Counted from the first letter of the stretch, positions 17,977 to 26,234 are shown. The stretch: DNA of 64,000 nt from Parabacteroides sp. PF5-6 (GCF_029504695.1 NZ_JAQFIN010000005.1:124001-188000), one strand, 5' to 3'. The notes: generated from the letters alone by a model not told the origin. Numbers and translations are program-made.

Positions 17977-18246
17977 ATGTCAAAAGAGAGAGCTGTCGTT
18001 ATATTGCTAACGCTAACAATTTGTCTGTATTTGGTATCAACTTACTTTTTTACTAAAAAAGAGTATCGATTGAGACAGGAAATAGCAACGTTAGAAAATA
18101 CTTTATTAGATACAGATATTAAACAGGAAGAAACTCTTGAAATACTAAAGTCTATAATGTTAAATGAACCTAAAGTTTATGCTGATATTGATAGGAAATT
18201 AAATTGCCCCACTCTAATTTTAAGATTGCGTGATGCATCTGCATGA
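17977..18246 (+). pseudogene. N-terminal part of a split membrane-anchored (thioredoxin-like?) protein
   Basis: An 89-codon frame: one membrane segment (about residues 6-25), a coiled-coil-like stretch (27-60) and the start of a beta-strand region CPTLILRLRDASA before a stop. The next frame begins in the ATGA overlap. Adding one T after 18240 (TCT-GC to TCT-TGC) joins both frames into about 190 residues and creates S-C-M-N-C-Y, a CxxC redox motif, at the junction. This is strong internal evidence for a 1-nt deletion in one original gene. Two separately translated proteins or recoding remain possible. Confidence 0.6.
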
Positions 18247-18545
18247 ACTGTTACTCTAAAGGTATTAAATATTTTTTTGATGCAAACTTAAAGAGTGAAA
18301 ACATTCTGATTATCGGGTCATACCGCTTCAACTCCTTATTGGAAAAGGAGTTAAGTTATTACGACATGAAAGGTATGAAATCCATTAATATGCCAAGTGA
18401 AACAATTTGTTCTCTAGATGCGCTATCTGCTCCTTACCTATTATATGTAGACGAAAATTGTAACATCCTTAAATGTTATGTTTTTTTTAAAAACAGTAAT
18501 ATCCTATTGGAATATTTTATAGAGAGCTTGAATTTAAACACATAA
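18243..18545 (+). pseudogene. C-terminal part of the split membrane-anchored (thioredoxin-like?) protein
   Basis: A 100-codon frame, -1 relative to the preceding one, beginning MNCYSKG at the 4-bp overlap. It contains ILIIGSYRF and a YLLYVDENCNI strand-turn pattern like the later strands of small thioredoxin-fold proteins in Bacteroidota. On its own it lacks any anchor or export signal, so the split form would leave it cytoplasmic. The CxxC is restored only in the joined reading. Confidence 0.55.
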
Positions 18546-18555
18546 CGTGAAGTGT

Positions 18556-19701
18556 ATGAATATAAAACAAATATGTGATTGTTGGATTTTAATAAGTATT
18601 TTTTGCCTTTCCGGTTGTCGCACAGAAAATACGAAAGAGAACCTGTTGATAGGAAGTTTGACCGAAATGGTCCCCAAAAATTTGCAGGCGTCAAATCTGT
18701 TTGATGGGGTTACTTTTACTGCTTTAGAAACGACTGATAGTTGCTTGATCGGGAACATAGATCAGATAAAAAAGCGAAACAATTGTTTTTATGTGCAAGC
18801 CGACCGGAGAGATCTTTTAGTGTTTGACCATAAAGGAAGTTTTGTTCGGCGAATAGGACAAATCGGACATGGACCGGGTGAATATGCTATTCTGTCTGAT
18901 TTTGAAGTGGATGAGAAGAACATCTATCTGATGGGACTGAAAAAGATTTATGTGTACACCTTAGCGGGGGATTTTGAACATGAGATACCGCTTACAATCA
19001 ATGCCCGGTCGTTGCGCTTTGCCGGAGAAAACATCTTGACTTTTGTCCTGGGGGAAAAAGGTGAAAATGTGGTTTGCGTGATTGACAGAAAAGGGCATGT
19101 CCGGGAAGGTGTGTTGAAGATGAACGAAACCCTTCGTTTGGCTCGTCCTCTTCCTTTGGTGAATTGGGGAGATCATAAATTATTATTCCATCAGGGATAT
19201 TCAAATGACTTGTTGATGTATGATGCGCAATCCGGACAGTTTATGCCCATGCGTATTCTGGACCATCACCGGGCAATGTCGATACAGGAAAATGAAAAAA
19301 TGGAAAGAGAGGGAAGAGAGATAAATAAGTATCCGGGATTTATTTTTGATGGTTTAAGCTCTTCCGCGACCCTACTGGCATTTGGTTGTGTGGAAAATGG
19401 AGAAAAAGTTCGATTATACGTGGCCGATGAGGCAAAAAGAACTTATATTTCTTTTCCCTTGGATAGACTAATTGATGATGTGACCTTCACTTCCGGATTC
19501 TTCCTGAACTACTTTATGCTCTGCAATAGTTCGGAAGAACGTTTCATCTCCTATATCGAACCTTATGTTTTAGAAGAGGCCTTGAGTAGTACCGCAGCTA
19601 AAGCGGATAGTGAGTTTTACCCATTGCTGTGGGAGATTATAGATTCCATAAAAAGTGAAGAAAGCAATCCGATAATAGTCGAATTCAAATTTAATATGTA
19701 A
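18556..19701 (+). CDS. 6-bladed beta-propeller lipoprotein
   Basis: A 381-residue protein starting MNIKQICDCW with a lipobox FCLSGC (lipidated Cys about residue 21). The body shows propeller-type repeats, including the family hallmark RRIGQIGHGPGEY followed by FEVDEKNIYLMG. Such proteins (BF3164/DUF4934-type) are common in Bacteroidota next to small exported peptides and thioredoxin-like proteins. The ATG at 18556 is preferred over a GTG at 18547 because it gives the cleaner lipoprotein signal. Base composition is richer in G+C than the two genes before it. It is the last gene of the islet. Confidence 0.8.
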   Translation: MNIKQICDCWILISIFCLSGCRTENTKENLLIGSLTEMVPKNLQASNLFDGVTFTALETTDSCLIGNIDQIKKRNNCFYVQADRRDLLVFDHKGSFVRRIGQIGHGPGEYAILSDFEVDEKNIYLMGLKKIYVYTLAGDFEHEIPLTINARSLRFAGENILTFVLGEKGENVVCVIDRKGHVREGVLKMNETLRLARPLPLVNWGDHKLLFHQGYSNDLLMYDAQSGQFMPMRILDHHRAMSIQENEKMEREGREINKYPGFIFDGLSSSATLLAFGCVENGEKVRLYVADEAKRTYISFPLDRLIDDVTFTSGFFLNYFMLCNSSEERFISYIEPYVLEEALSSTAAKADSEFYPLLWEIIDSIKSEESNPIIVEFKFNM

Positions 19702-19809
19702 CAAAAAAAGGCACTCAGAAGTCAATTCAGAGGAGAGGTGTGAGAGATGTTAAGTTCTTTATGTACAGGCTGACCCGGATGATCGGGGTTTATTTGGGTC
19801 CGTTTCCGG

Positions 19810-19831
19810 ATCACCCCGGAAAGTTGTGGAA
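19810..19831 (+). repeat. Right 22-bp direct repeat flanking the low-GC islet
   Basis: ATCACCCCGGAAAGTTGTGG... matches 17168-17189 at 20 of 22 positions in direct orientation. It could be a duplicated attachment or insertion site, or simply another dispersed repeat. Confidence 0.55.
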
Positions 19832-19920
19832 CACTTCCTTTCGTTCCCCCTTCTTTTGCCAAAAGGCCAATATGGGTATTTCGCGGGATATTCAAGTATT
19901 TTGAGAATTGAAGATCCCAT

Positions 19921-20037
19921 TGTCTGAATCAGGATTATCAGGATTGAATATATTTACAAGATTAGAGGCGAGCGAAGCGAGTGTCACAGGCTTTAATCCT
20001 GCCCATTTATTCAATCCTGATAATCCTGATTCAGACA
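19921..20037. repeat. TCAGGATTATCAGGATT hairpin, copy 1
   Basis: Perfect 30-bp inverted repeat: 19921-19950 begins TGTCTGAATCAGGATTATCA and is exactly complementary to 20008-20037. The same family forms the terminator-like hairpin at 24515-24630. The 57-bp loop contains GAGGCGAGCGAAGCGAG. Confidence 0.85.
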
Positions 20038-20050
20038 ATTGAAATCAAAT

Positions 20051-20700
20051 CTTCTTCGACGCGAACTTCACGGTTTTATAAACCATTGATAATGAGATAT
20101 TAATATTCTCTTCAGAAACTACTGGTAGTTTGCGCACCAACTACCGGTAGTTTGTCGACAAAATATTAGTAGTTTGCGCGCAAACTACCGGTAGTTTCCC
20201 ACATGAAAGTTTTTAGTCCGGTCTTCACCTTTCATCCGGTCGCCAGATCCCTGCATTGATCAGTGTTTCGGGTGAAAGGTAGAAGGATACTTAAAAAGAC
20301 AGACCTTCCCGGAAAAGGCCGCCGGCCTTTTGGAAAACCCTGCCGGTCTTTTGGAAAACCCTGCCGGTCTTTTGGGAAACGCTGCCGGCCTTTTCAGTGA
20401 AAGAGGCTATTTTTTTGTAGTCGAAGCCGGATGTTAACAAATGCAAACGATAAATAGTGGTAAACCGATCATTCCGCACATAGTTTTTCATTTTTTTACT
20501 TACATCATACAGCCGGGACAGGCAACAATGTTAAACCGATCACTGCCGGGCTCGTCAACAGGTATCAGAAAGTTAGTTACAGGAATTTTACTGTTTTTTT
20601 GCTGTTTTGAAATAACTATATGATTGATATACAGCGATGAAAGAAAATCCTGTATGATGTAAGTAAAAAAACGAAAAACTCTGTTCGGAGGGTATTTTGG
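20051..20700. repeat. Composite non-coding repeat, copy 1
   Basis: About 650 bp, closely matching 54724-55310. In order: a head (GCGAACTTCACGG...GAGATATTAATATTCTCTTC); palindromic ACTACCGGTAGTTT units separated by TGCGCGCAA; an A-module (from about 20200: ACATGAAAGTTTTTAGTCCG to GTTTCGGGTGAAAG); an array of GCCGGCCTTTT units; a GTTAACAAATGCAAACGA segment; and a terminal 215-bp hairpin. No coding frame is conserved between the copies. The lengths of the internal arrays differ. Confidence 0.85.
20474..20688. repeat. 215-bp hairpin with 39-bp terminal inverted repeats, copy 1
   Basis: 20474-20512 pairs with 20650-20688 at 36 of 39 positions. The right arm reads CTGTATGATGTAAGTAAAAA and ends in CTGTTCGG. 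The interior holds a second TAAACCGATCA motif. The shape is MITE-like (short, non-coding, inverted ends), but it occurs here only inside the composite repeat. Confidence 0.8.
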
Positions 20701-20764
20701 GAGGTTCCGTTCTCCAATAACTCGCTTCGGATCTGCAAATAGTTTGAAATGTGAAGATATTTCC

Positions 20765-20987
20765 AGAGGCCAACGGCCTCCGAGCAACAGCATAGGGCAT
20801 CGCCCTATGGCAGGCGTCCCTCTCAACCCATAAGCCCCCTCCCACCACCCCGTCACGTCTCTGGCGTGCCACCCCTCCTCAGGCAGGAGGGGATTGCGAA
20901 AGCTTTGAGGGCTTCACCCTCACATTTAATATGTTATCATTACGTAGGGCGTTGCCCTACGCTATTGCTCCAAGGCCGTTGGCCTCT
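20765..20987. repeat. Nested palindrome block 1
   Basis: Outer arms 20765-20787 and 20965-20987 (AGAGGCCAACGGCCT-type) pair at 21 of 23 positions. Between them are small hairpins: ATAGGGCATCGCCCTAT, GAGGGCTTCACCCTC and GTAGGGCGTTGCCCTAC. A plus-strand A run follows. This resembles the nested block at 54520-54682. No gene is present between 19702 and 21120. Confidence 0.75.
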
Positions 20988-21081
20988 AAAAAAAAATCTT
21001 CCGATTTCCTTCGATGCGAACGGGCTCCACAAGATTACCGGATGATCCCAGTTTGGCGGGGGTAAAATGGGGTTATAAAAC

Positions 21082-21111
21082 AAAAAAAGGACCGCATTTC
21101 TGCGATCCTTT
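21082..21111 (-). terminator. Intrinsic terminator of the tRNA-fMet gene
   Basis: On the minus strand AAAGGATCGCA, a short loop, TGCGGTCC and seven T follow the tRNA 3' end by about ten bases. Confidence 0.8.
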
Positions 21112-21120
21112 GATTTTGAG

Positions 21121-21192
<72 letters not shown>

Positions 21193-21280
21193 ATATAGTT
21201 GCATTCATTACCTGATTGCGAGTGCAAAGGTATGGCTTTATATTTAGAAAACAAAATTATCGTAAGTTTTTTTTAATCCG

Positions 21281-21336
21281 CTTGCTTATTCAAGCCCCTT
21301 TGTCTATTTTTGCGCACATATTTGATGAAAATGTGC
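21281..21336 (+). promoter_or_regulatory. Promoter and candidate TetR operator
   Basis: CTTG (21281-21284), a 20-bp spacer, then TATTTTTG (21305-21312). Directly after the -7 box lies the inverted repeat GCACAT-N11-ATGTGC (21314-21336), placed where a repressor would block initiation. The start codon of the TetR gene is at 21347. Autoregulation is inferred. Confidence 0.6.
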
Positions 21337-21346
21337 AATTAGCCCT

Positions 21347-21940
21347 ATGACAGTGTCGAAAACAAGAGATATGTTAGTGGATGTGGCCAGACAGTTGTTT
21401 GCCCGCATGGGAGTGGATAATACGACCATGAATGATATTGCACATGCTTCGCAGAAAGGCAGAAGGACGTTATATACCTATTTTAAGAGCAAGAATGAGA
21501 TTTATCTGGCGGTGATCGAATCGGAACTGAATAAATTGTATATGATGTTGGTGGACGTGGCCGGCAAAGAATTACCGGCCGACGAGAAACTGATCAATTT
21601 CATTTATACCCGGTTGGATACAATCAAATCACTGGTTTTCCGAAATGGTACATTGCGTGCGACCTTTTTCCGCGATATCTGGCGGGTGGAGAAGGTACGA
21701 AAGAACTTCGACCTGCGCGAAGTGGATCTGATCAAGAACATACTGGACGATGGGGTGAAAGAAGGGGTGTTTCAAATGCCCGATACCGACGTCACGGCCC
21801 TGGTTCTTCATCATAGTCTGAAAGGCCTGGAAGTGCCCTATATCCGCGGGGTTATGGGCGATACGATCCAGCAGCGTATCAAGCGTAGAGATAACGTGAT
21901 TAATTTGATATTCAACGGAATAAAAATAAAAAATAGTTAG
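21347..21940 (+). CDS. TetR/AcrR-family regulator of a fatty-acid-type gene set
   Basis: A 197-residue TetR protein. The N-terminal helix-turn-helix shows the family pattern ARQLFARMGVDNTTMNDIA...GRRTLYTYFKSKNEIYLAV (residues about 13-55). The remaining helices form the ligand domain. It lies 6 bp before the KAS III gene and within 1.1 kb of fabG, so it probably controls this set in response to an acyl-type ligand. The ligand is not deducible. Confidence 0.88.
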   Translation: MTVSKTRDMLVDVARQLFARMGVDNTTMNDIAHASQKGRRTLYTYFKSKNEIYLAVIESELNKLYMMLVDVAGKELPADEKLINFIYTRLDTIKSLVFRNGTLRATFFRDIWRVEKVRKNFDLREVDLIKNILDDGVKEGVFQMPDTDVTALVLHHSLKGLEVPYIRGVMGDTIQQRIKRRDNVINLIFNGIKIKNS

Positions 21941-21946
21941 AAAACT

Positions 21947-22891
21947 ATGTATATTAATGCATCCGGTTATTATATACCTGAAGAGCGTGTAGATAACCAA
22001 CATTTTCTGGAACTGAACGGATTAACTAGTGAGTGGATTGAACAACGTACAGGAATCAAAACCCGATCCAAAGCCAGAGCTGAAGAAAATGTCAACACCA
22101 TGGGATTGGAGGCGGTTCGCCGGGCTTTACCCCAATTGCCTTATGATATTACAGAAGTAGACTTGATTATTCAAGCCTCTTACTCTCCTTACGATACGGT
22201 AGCTACCGGAGCACATGTGGCGCAACGCGAATTTCATATCGTCAATGCAAAAGCGATGTATCTTTCTTCCGCCTGTTCGTCTTTTCTGAACGCATTGGAG
22301 GTGGTCGAAGGTTATTTCTGCATGGGAAAAGCCTCCAAGGCTTTGATTATCTCCGCCGATAAGAACTCGGCCTATTCGAATGAGACCGATCCGAAAGCCG
22401 GACATCTCTGGGGAGATGCGGCAGCCGCCTTTTTTATCTCGAAAGAGCGTGTGAAAGAGACGGATGCGGAAGTGCTGGAGATTGTCACCCAAGGCCTCGG
22501 ACATATCGGAAAAGGTCCCGAAGGCGTGCAACTGCGTCCGCGCGACGGAGGAATTATGATGCCCGAAGGGCGCGACGTATTTATTCAGGCGTGTACCTAT
22601 ATGCCGAAAAATGTGCTTTACCTGTTAGATAAAAACGGCTATACGCTGGACGACCTGACGTATTTCGTCGGTCACCAGGCCAATATGCGTATCATGTCGA
22701 ACATTGCCAAGCAGTTGAACCTGCCCGACGAGAAGTTCCTGCAGAACATCGAAGAGCTGGGCAATACCGGTTCGGTCAGCTCGGCACTGGTCTATGCACA
22801 AAACGCGAAAGATTTCAAGAAAGGCGACCTGATCGCCATCACCGTCTTCGGCGGAGGTTATTCCGCAGGGGCCGCGTTGATCAAATTGTAA
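21947..22891 (+). CDS. 3-oxoacyl-ACP synthase III-type ketosynthase
   Basis: A 314-residue thiolase-fold condensing enzyme with the KAS III triad: Cys110 in SSACSS, His243 in GHQANMRI and Asn273 in GNTGSVSS. KAS III enzymes condense a short acyl-CoA with malonyl-ACP to start fatty acid synthesis; divergent members condense other acyl donors. Co-location with a TetR regulator and a FabG reductase rather than with the main fab genes suggests a second, regulated copy. I do not assign fabH. Confidence 0.88.
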   Translation: MYINASGYYIPEERVDNQHFLELNGLTSEWIEQRTGIKTRSKARAEENVNTMGLEAVRRALPQLPYDITEVDLIIQASYSPYDTVATGAHVAQREFHIVNAKAMYLSSACSSFLNALEVVEGYFCMGKASKALIISADKNSAYSNETDPKAGHLWGDAAAAFFISKERVKETDAEVLEIVTQGLGHIGKGPEGVQLRPRDGGIMMPEGRDVFIQACTYMPKNVLYLLDKNGYTLDDLTYFVGHQANMRIMSNIAKQLNLPDEKFLQNIEELGNTGSVSSALVYAQNAKDFKKGDLIAITVFGGGYSAGAALIKL

Positions 22892-22896
22892 CCGGG

Positions 22897-23008
22897 GCCC
22901 CACCAACCTCCCCCAAGGGGAGGCTAAGGAGTGGGTACTTGATATAGAGATAAGATTAATTATATAAACTGCCCTTTTAGCCTCCCCTTTGGGGGAGGTT
23001 GGTGGGGC
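22897..23008. repeat. Long hairpin between the KAS III and FabG genes
   Basis: 22897-22927 (starts GCCCCACCAACCTCCCCCAA) pairs with 22977-23008 with a single inserted base. Each arm is itself self-complementary (CCTCCCCC/GGGGAGG). It could attenuate or protect mRNA between the two genes. A G/C-rich relative (CCCCCTCCC/GGGAGGGGG) occurs at about 50595-50625. Confidence 0.8.
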
Positions 23009-23021
23009 TAAATAGTATGGT

Positions 23022-23768
23022 ATGAAATTATTGGAAGGAAAAGTAGCGATTGTAACCGGTGCCGCTCGCGGTATTGGCAAGGCGATCGCGTTGAAGTTTG
23101 CTGCCGAAGGCGCAAATGTAGCGTTTACCGATTTGGCGATAGACGAGAATGGTTTGGCTACACAGGCTGAGATTGAAGCCTTAGGCGTAAAAGCAAAAGG
23201 CTATGCTTCGAATGCGGCGAATTTCGACGAAGCGCATGCGGTAGTGGCGGAGATCGTGAAAGATTTCGGTCGCGTGGATATCCTGGTGAACAATGCCGGT
23301 ATCACGCGTGACGGGCTGATGATGCGTATGAGCGAACAGCAATGGGATATGGTGATCAATGTGAATCTCAAGTCGGCATTCAACTTTATCCATGCCCTGA
23401 CTCCGGTGATGATGAAGCAGAAAAGCGGCAGCATCATCAATATGGCGTCTGTTGTCGGCGTATCCGGTAATGCGGGACAGGCCAACTACTCCGCGTCGAA
23501 AGCCGGTATGATCGGTCTGGCCAAGAGTGTAGCCAAGGAATTGGGATCACGTGGTATCCGTGCCAATGCGATTGCTCCGGGTTTCATTATCACAGAGATG
23601 ACCGATGTATTGTCGGAAGAAGTAAAAACCGAATGGGCGAAACAAATCCCGTTGCGCCGTGGTGGAACGACCGAAGATGTAGCCAACTGCGCTACCTTCC
23701 TGGCTTCCGATCTGTCGGCCTACGTGACAGGGCAGGTGTTGCTCTGTGATGGGGGGATGCATATGTAG
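23022..23768 (+). CDS. fabG: 3-oxoacyl-ACP reductase, FabG-type SDR
   Basis: A 248-residue classical short-chain dehydrogenase: cofactor loop TGAARGIG (12-19), NNAG (90-93), and catalytic Ser143, Tyr156, Lys160 in YSASK. It ends with the FabG-like C-terminus LLCDGGMHM. It reduces 3-ketoacyl-ACP with NADPH, the step after condensation, in the cytoplasm. It follows the KAS III gene by 130 bp with the same orientation. Confidence 0.92.
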   Translation: MKLLEGKVAIVTGAARGIGKAIALKFAAEGANVAFTDLAIDENGLATQAEIEALGVKAKGYASNAANFDEAHAVVAEIVKDFGRVDILVNNAGITRDGLMMRMSEQQWDMVINVNLKSAFNFIHALTPVMMKQKSGSIINMASVVGVSGNAGQANYSASKAGMIGLAKSVAKELGSRGIRANAIAPGFIITEMTDVLSEEVKTEWAKQIPLRRGGTTEDVANCATFLASDLSAYVTGQVLLCDGGMHM

Positions 23769-23772
23769 ATCA

Positions 23773-23846
23773 ATTATGAATTATGAATTATGAGAGCAGG
23801 GTTGTTCCTTTTTTCTCATAATTCATAATTCATAATTCATAATTCC
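23773..23846. repeat. AATTATG heptamer hairpin
   Basis: AATTATG units directly after the fabG stop are followed by inverted units (CATAATT). Nearly the same block occurs after ilvE (49170-49231). Confidence 0.8.
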
Positions 23847-23847
23847 A

Positions 23848-24519
23848 ATGAAGGTTCTTTACGAAGACAACCACCTTATCGCCGTTTCGAAGACCTGCCA
23901 CGAGATTGTGCAGGGCGATAAGACGGGGGATGAACCGCTGTCGGAAACGCTGAAAGCCTGGCTGAAAGAGAAATATCAGAAGCCGGGCAATGTGTTTTTG
24001 GGCGTTACCCATCGCCTGGATCGTCCGGTGACGGGTCTTGTGGTCTTTGCCAAAACGAGCAAAGCCCTTTCCCGCCTGAACGAGATGTTCCGCCTGGGTG
24101 AGGTGAAGAAAACCTATTGGGCGATAGTCAAGAAACGTCCGCCACAGGAAGAAGGCGAACTGGTGCACTGGCTGGTGCGCAATGAAAAACAAAACAAAAC
24201 CTATGCCTACGATAAGGAGAAGCCGAATGCAAAAAAGGCTATCCTTCACTACAAAAGAATAGCCTCATCGGATCATTATCATTTGTTGGAGATCGACCTG
24301 AAGACCGGGCGCCACCATCAAATCCGTGTGCAGCTTGCCAAGATGGGTTGCCCCATCAAGGGTGACCTGAAATATGGCTTCGACCGCTCCAATAAAGACG
24401 GAGGCATCAGCCTGCATGCCCGCAAGGTTGAATTTTTGCATCCCGTATCCAAAGAACAAATTCGAATCGAAGCGCCGGTACCGGAAGGGGAGGTGCTTTG
24501 GAAGGCGTTAACAGTCTGA
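23848..24519 (+). CDS. RluA-family pseudouridine synthase
   Basis: A 223-residue protein with the catalytic motif HRLDRPVTGL (Asp58) and the later KTGRHHQIRVQLAKMG. This is the short RluA branch without an S4 domain. Enzymes of this family isomerise uridine to pseudouridine in rRNA or tRNA; the target is not predictable. Its stop codon lies inside the left arm of the downstream hairpin. Confidence 0.92.
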   Translation: MKVLYEDNHLIAVSKTCHEIVQGDKTGDEPLSETLKAWLKEKYQKPGNVFLGVTHRLDRPVTGLVVFAKTSKALSRLNEMFRLGEVKKTYWAIVKKRPPQEEGELVHWLVRNEKQNKTYAYDKEKPNAKKAILHYKRIASSDHYHLLEIDLKTGRHHQIRVQLAKMGCPIKGDLKYGFDRSNKDGGISLHARKVEFLHPVSKEQIRIEAPVPEGEVLWKALTV

Positions 24520-24630
24520 ATCAGGATTATCAGGATTTAATAAATTAGCAGGATTAGATTACTAACTGATTGCATGTCAGCGGTAACTTAATCCTGCTAA
24601 TTTGTTAAATCCTGATAATCCTGATTCAGA
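24515..24630. terminator. TCAGGATTATCAGGATT hairpin, copy 2, between convergent genes
   Basis: 24515-24556 and 24589-24630 pair at 41 of 42 positions with a 32-nt loop. The left arm begins in the rluA-type gene stop codon and the right arm ends in the cyclophilin stop region, so one hairpin closes both transcripts. Same family as 19921-20037. No T tract follows the stem, so the terminator role is inferred from placement. Confidence 0.75.
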
Positions 24631-25372
24631 GAATTGTCACCGCTTCAATCACAATATTCTCCAGCGGCCGGTCTTGTTTGTTGGTCGCGGCGTTTTGGAT
24701 TTTATCCAGGATCTCCAGGCCTTCGACAACTTCTCCGTAGACTGTGTAGTTATTATCTAAGAACGGTGTTCCGCCAATGGTTTTATACGCTTCTTTGACT
24801 TCTTCCGACATCTTGCATTCGTCCTTGCGTTTTTCGGCTTCCAACTGGGCTTTGCCGATCAGGGTGTCGCGCAGGATCATCATCTCTTCTTTGTTGCCGC
24901 TGCGGTAGAGCTCCATGATCTTGGGTTTGTTCTCCGTTTGCAGTTGGTTGAAGATGGATTGCACCAGTTGGCTTTCCATCTGTTTCTCCATTTGTTTGAT
25001 CTCCCCGTCGGAATAGGTCTTGCCGGTCACCAGATAAAACTGGGAAGCGGAAGAGGCCTTTTGCGGATTCTCGGTACGGGCAGCGCATAAGGCCCCTTTC
25101 TTGTGGAAATACTTCGGATAAACGAACTCGGCGGGCACGGTATATCCCAGGTCGCCGGAACCCAGTTGTTTGTTGATCGGCGCGTCTTTCGAAGTCACAT
25201 CTCCACCTTGTATCATAAAATCCTTGATTACGCGGTGGAACAACAGCCCGTTATATGTACCTTCTTTTACTAATTTGAGAAAATTATCCCGGTGAGCCGG
25301 TGTCTCATTGTATAATTTTAAGGTGATCGGACCATACGAAGTCTGCATCACTACCTTTGTTTCTTTTTCCAT
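24626..25372 (-). CDS. Cyclophilin-type peptidyl-prolyl isomerase, cytoplasmic, with a central insertion
   Basis: A 248-residue cyclophilin without a signal peptide. Family motifs: FHRVIKDFMIQGGD, GALCAARTENPQKASSASQFYLVTG and the late YTVYGEVVEGLEILDKI. About 80 charged residues (roughly 125-205) interrupt the usual fold and look helical. Cyclophilins catalyse proline cis-trans isomerisation. It lies 60 bp downstream of a secreted paralogue, so a local duplication is likely. Confidence 0.9.
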   Translation of the reverse strand: MEKETKVVMQTSYGPITLKLYNETPAHRDNFLKLVKEGTYNGLLFHRVIKDFMIQGGDVTSKDAPINKQLGSGDLGYTVPAEFVYPKYFHKKGALCAARTENPQKASSASQFYLVTGKTYSDGEIKQMEKQMESQLVQSIFNQLQTENKPKIMELYRSGNKEEMMILRDTLIGKAQLEAEKRKDECKMSEEVKEAYKTIGGTPFLDNNYTVYGEVVEGLEILDKIQNAATNKQDRPLENIVIEAVTIL

Positions 25373-25394
25373 TTTCTTCTAATTCCTATTATCT

Positions 25395-25430
25395 ACTAAC
25401 TACTAACTACTAACTACTAACTACTCTCTC
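25395..25430. repeat. CTACTAA heptamer tandem repeat
   Basis: Five tandem 7-bp units (CTACTAA/ACTAACT) fill most of the spacer between the two cyclophilin genes. A change in unit number would alter the spacing only. Confidence 0.75.
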
Positions 25431-25432
25431 CC

Positions 25433-26107
25433 TTATTTCTCCACAATCGTCATCGTCTTGATCCGGATATTCTTCAGTGGGCGATCCTCTTCATTGGTTG
25501 GGACGAACTGCATTTTATCCACTACCTTCATGCCGCTGACTACTTCGCCGAAGACTGTATAACTGCCGTCCAGATGCGGGGCACCGCCTTCGAGCATATA
25601 GGCTTGTTTTTGTTCCTCGGTCAGCTGTTTGCCTTCATTCTTCTCCATCTTGTCCAGCTCCATCTGTGTGAAGTGCTTACCGGTCACGATATAGAACTGG
25701 GTCGCGGAGGATGCTTTCTCCGGATTCTCTTCATCGCTGGAGCGGGCGGCACACAAGGCTCCTTTTTTATGGAAATATTGAGGATAAACAAATTCGGCGG
25801 GTATGGTATAACCGGGATCACCGTCGCCCAGGTGGGTCTCGATCGGAGCGTCTTTCGAATTGATATCTCCTCCCTGCACCATAAACTGGCGGATAATCCG
25901 GTGGAAAAGAAGCTCGGTATAGACCCCTTCATTTACATTCTTAATGAAATTGTCACGGTGCAGGGGCGTCTCATTGTAAAGCTTCACCTTGATCTTCCCC
26001 ATATCCGTATCAATCAATACCAGTGTTTCCAAATCCTGCGCTTTCAATACGGAAGCGCCTGCCAATACCATAATCAGCCATATTCCAAAGGCACGTTTCA
26101 TCATCAT
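25433..26107 (-). CDS. Exported cyclophilin-type peptidyl-prolyl isomerase
   Basis: A 224-residue cyclophilin with a signal peptide (MKRAFGIWLIMVLAGASVLKAQ; the third ATG at 26101 is the likely start). Motifs: FHRIIRQFMVQGGD, GALCAARSSDEENPEKASSATQFYIVTG and YTVFGEVVSGMKVVDKM. It should assist folding in the periplasm and is the first of two tandem cyclophilin genes. Confidence 0.9.
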   Translation of the reverse strand: MMMKRAFGIWLIMVLAGASVLKAQDLETLVLIDTDMGKIKVKLYNETPLHRDNFIKNVNEGVYTELLFHRIIRQFMVQGGDINSKDAPIETHLGDGDPGYTIPAEFVYPQYFHKKGALCAARSSDEENPEKASSATQFYIVTGKHFTQMELDKMEKNEGKQLTEEQKQAYMLEGGAPHLDGSYTVFGEVVSGMKVVDKMQFVPTNEEDRPLKNIRIKTMTIVEK

Positions 26108-26130
26108 TTCAGTTGTTTTTGTTTTTTATA

Positions 26131-26234
26131 AAAGGGGGTTAAGGGGATTAAGGAGTTTAAGGGGATTAACGACTTTAAAAGGCCTTAAACCCCTTAAACC
26201 CCTTAAAAGCCTTAATCCCCTTAAACCCTTAAAA
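26131..26234. repeat. TTAAGGGG/CCCCTTAA hairpin
   Basis: GGGGTTAAGGGGATTAAGGA-type units on the left face CCTTAAACCCCTTAAACCCC-type units on the right, able to form a long imperfect stem. The right end supplies the stop codon of the nucleotidyltransferase gene. It lies between two leftward genes. Confidence 0.75.

Noticed and set aside
20110-20200. ACTACCGGTAGTTT units as a CRISPR-like array
   Set aside because: The intervals between units are themselves repeated (TGCGCGCAA), not unique spacers.
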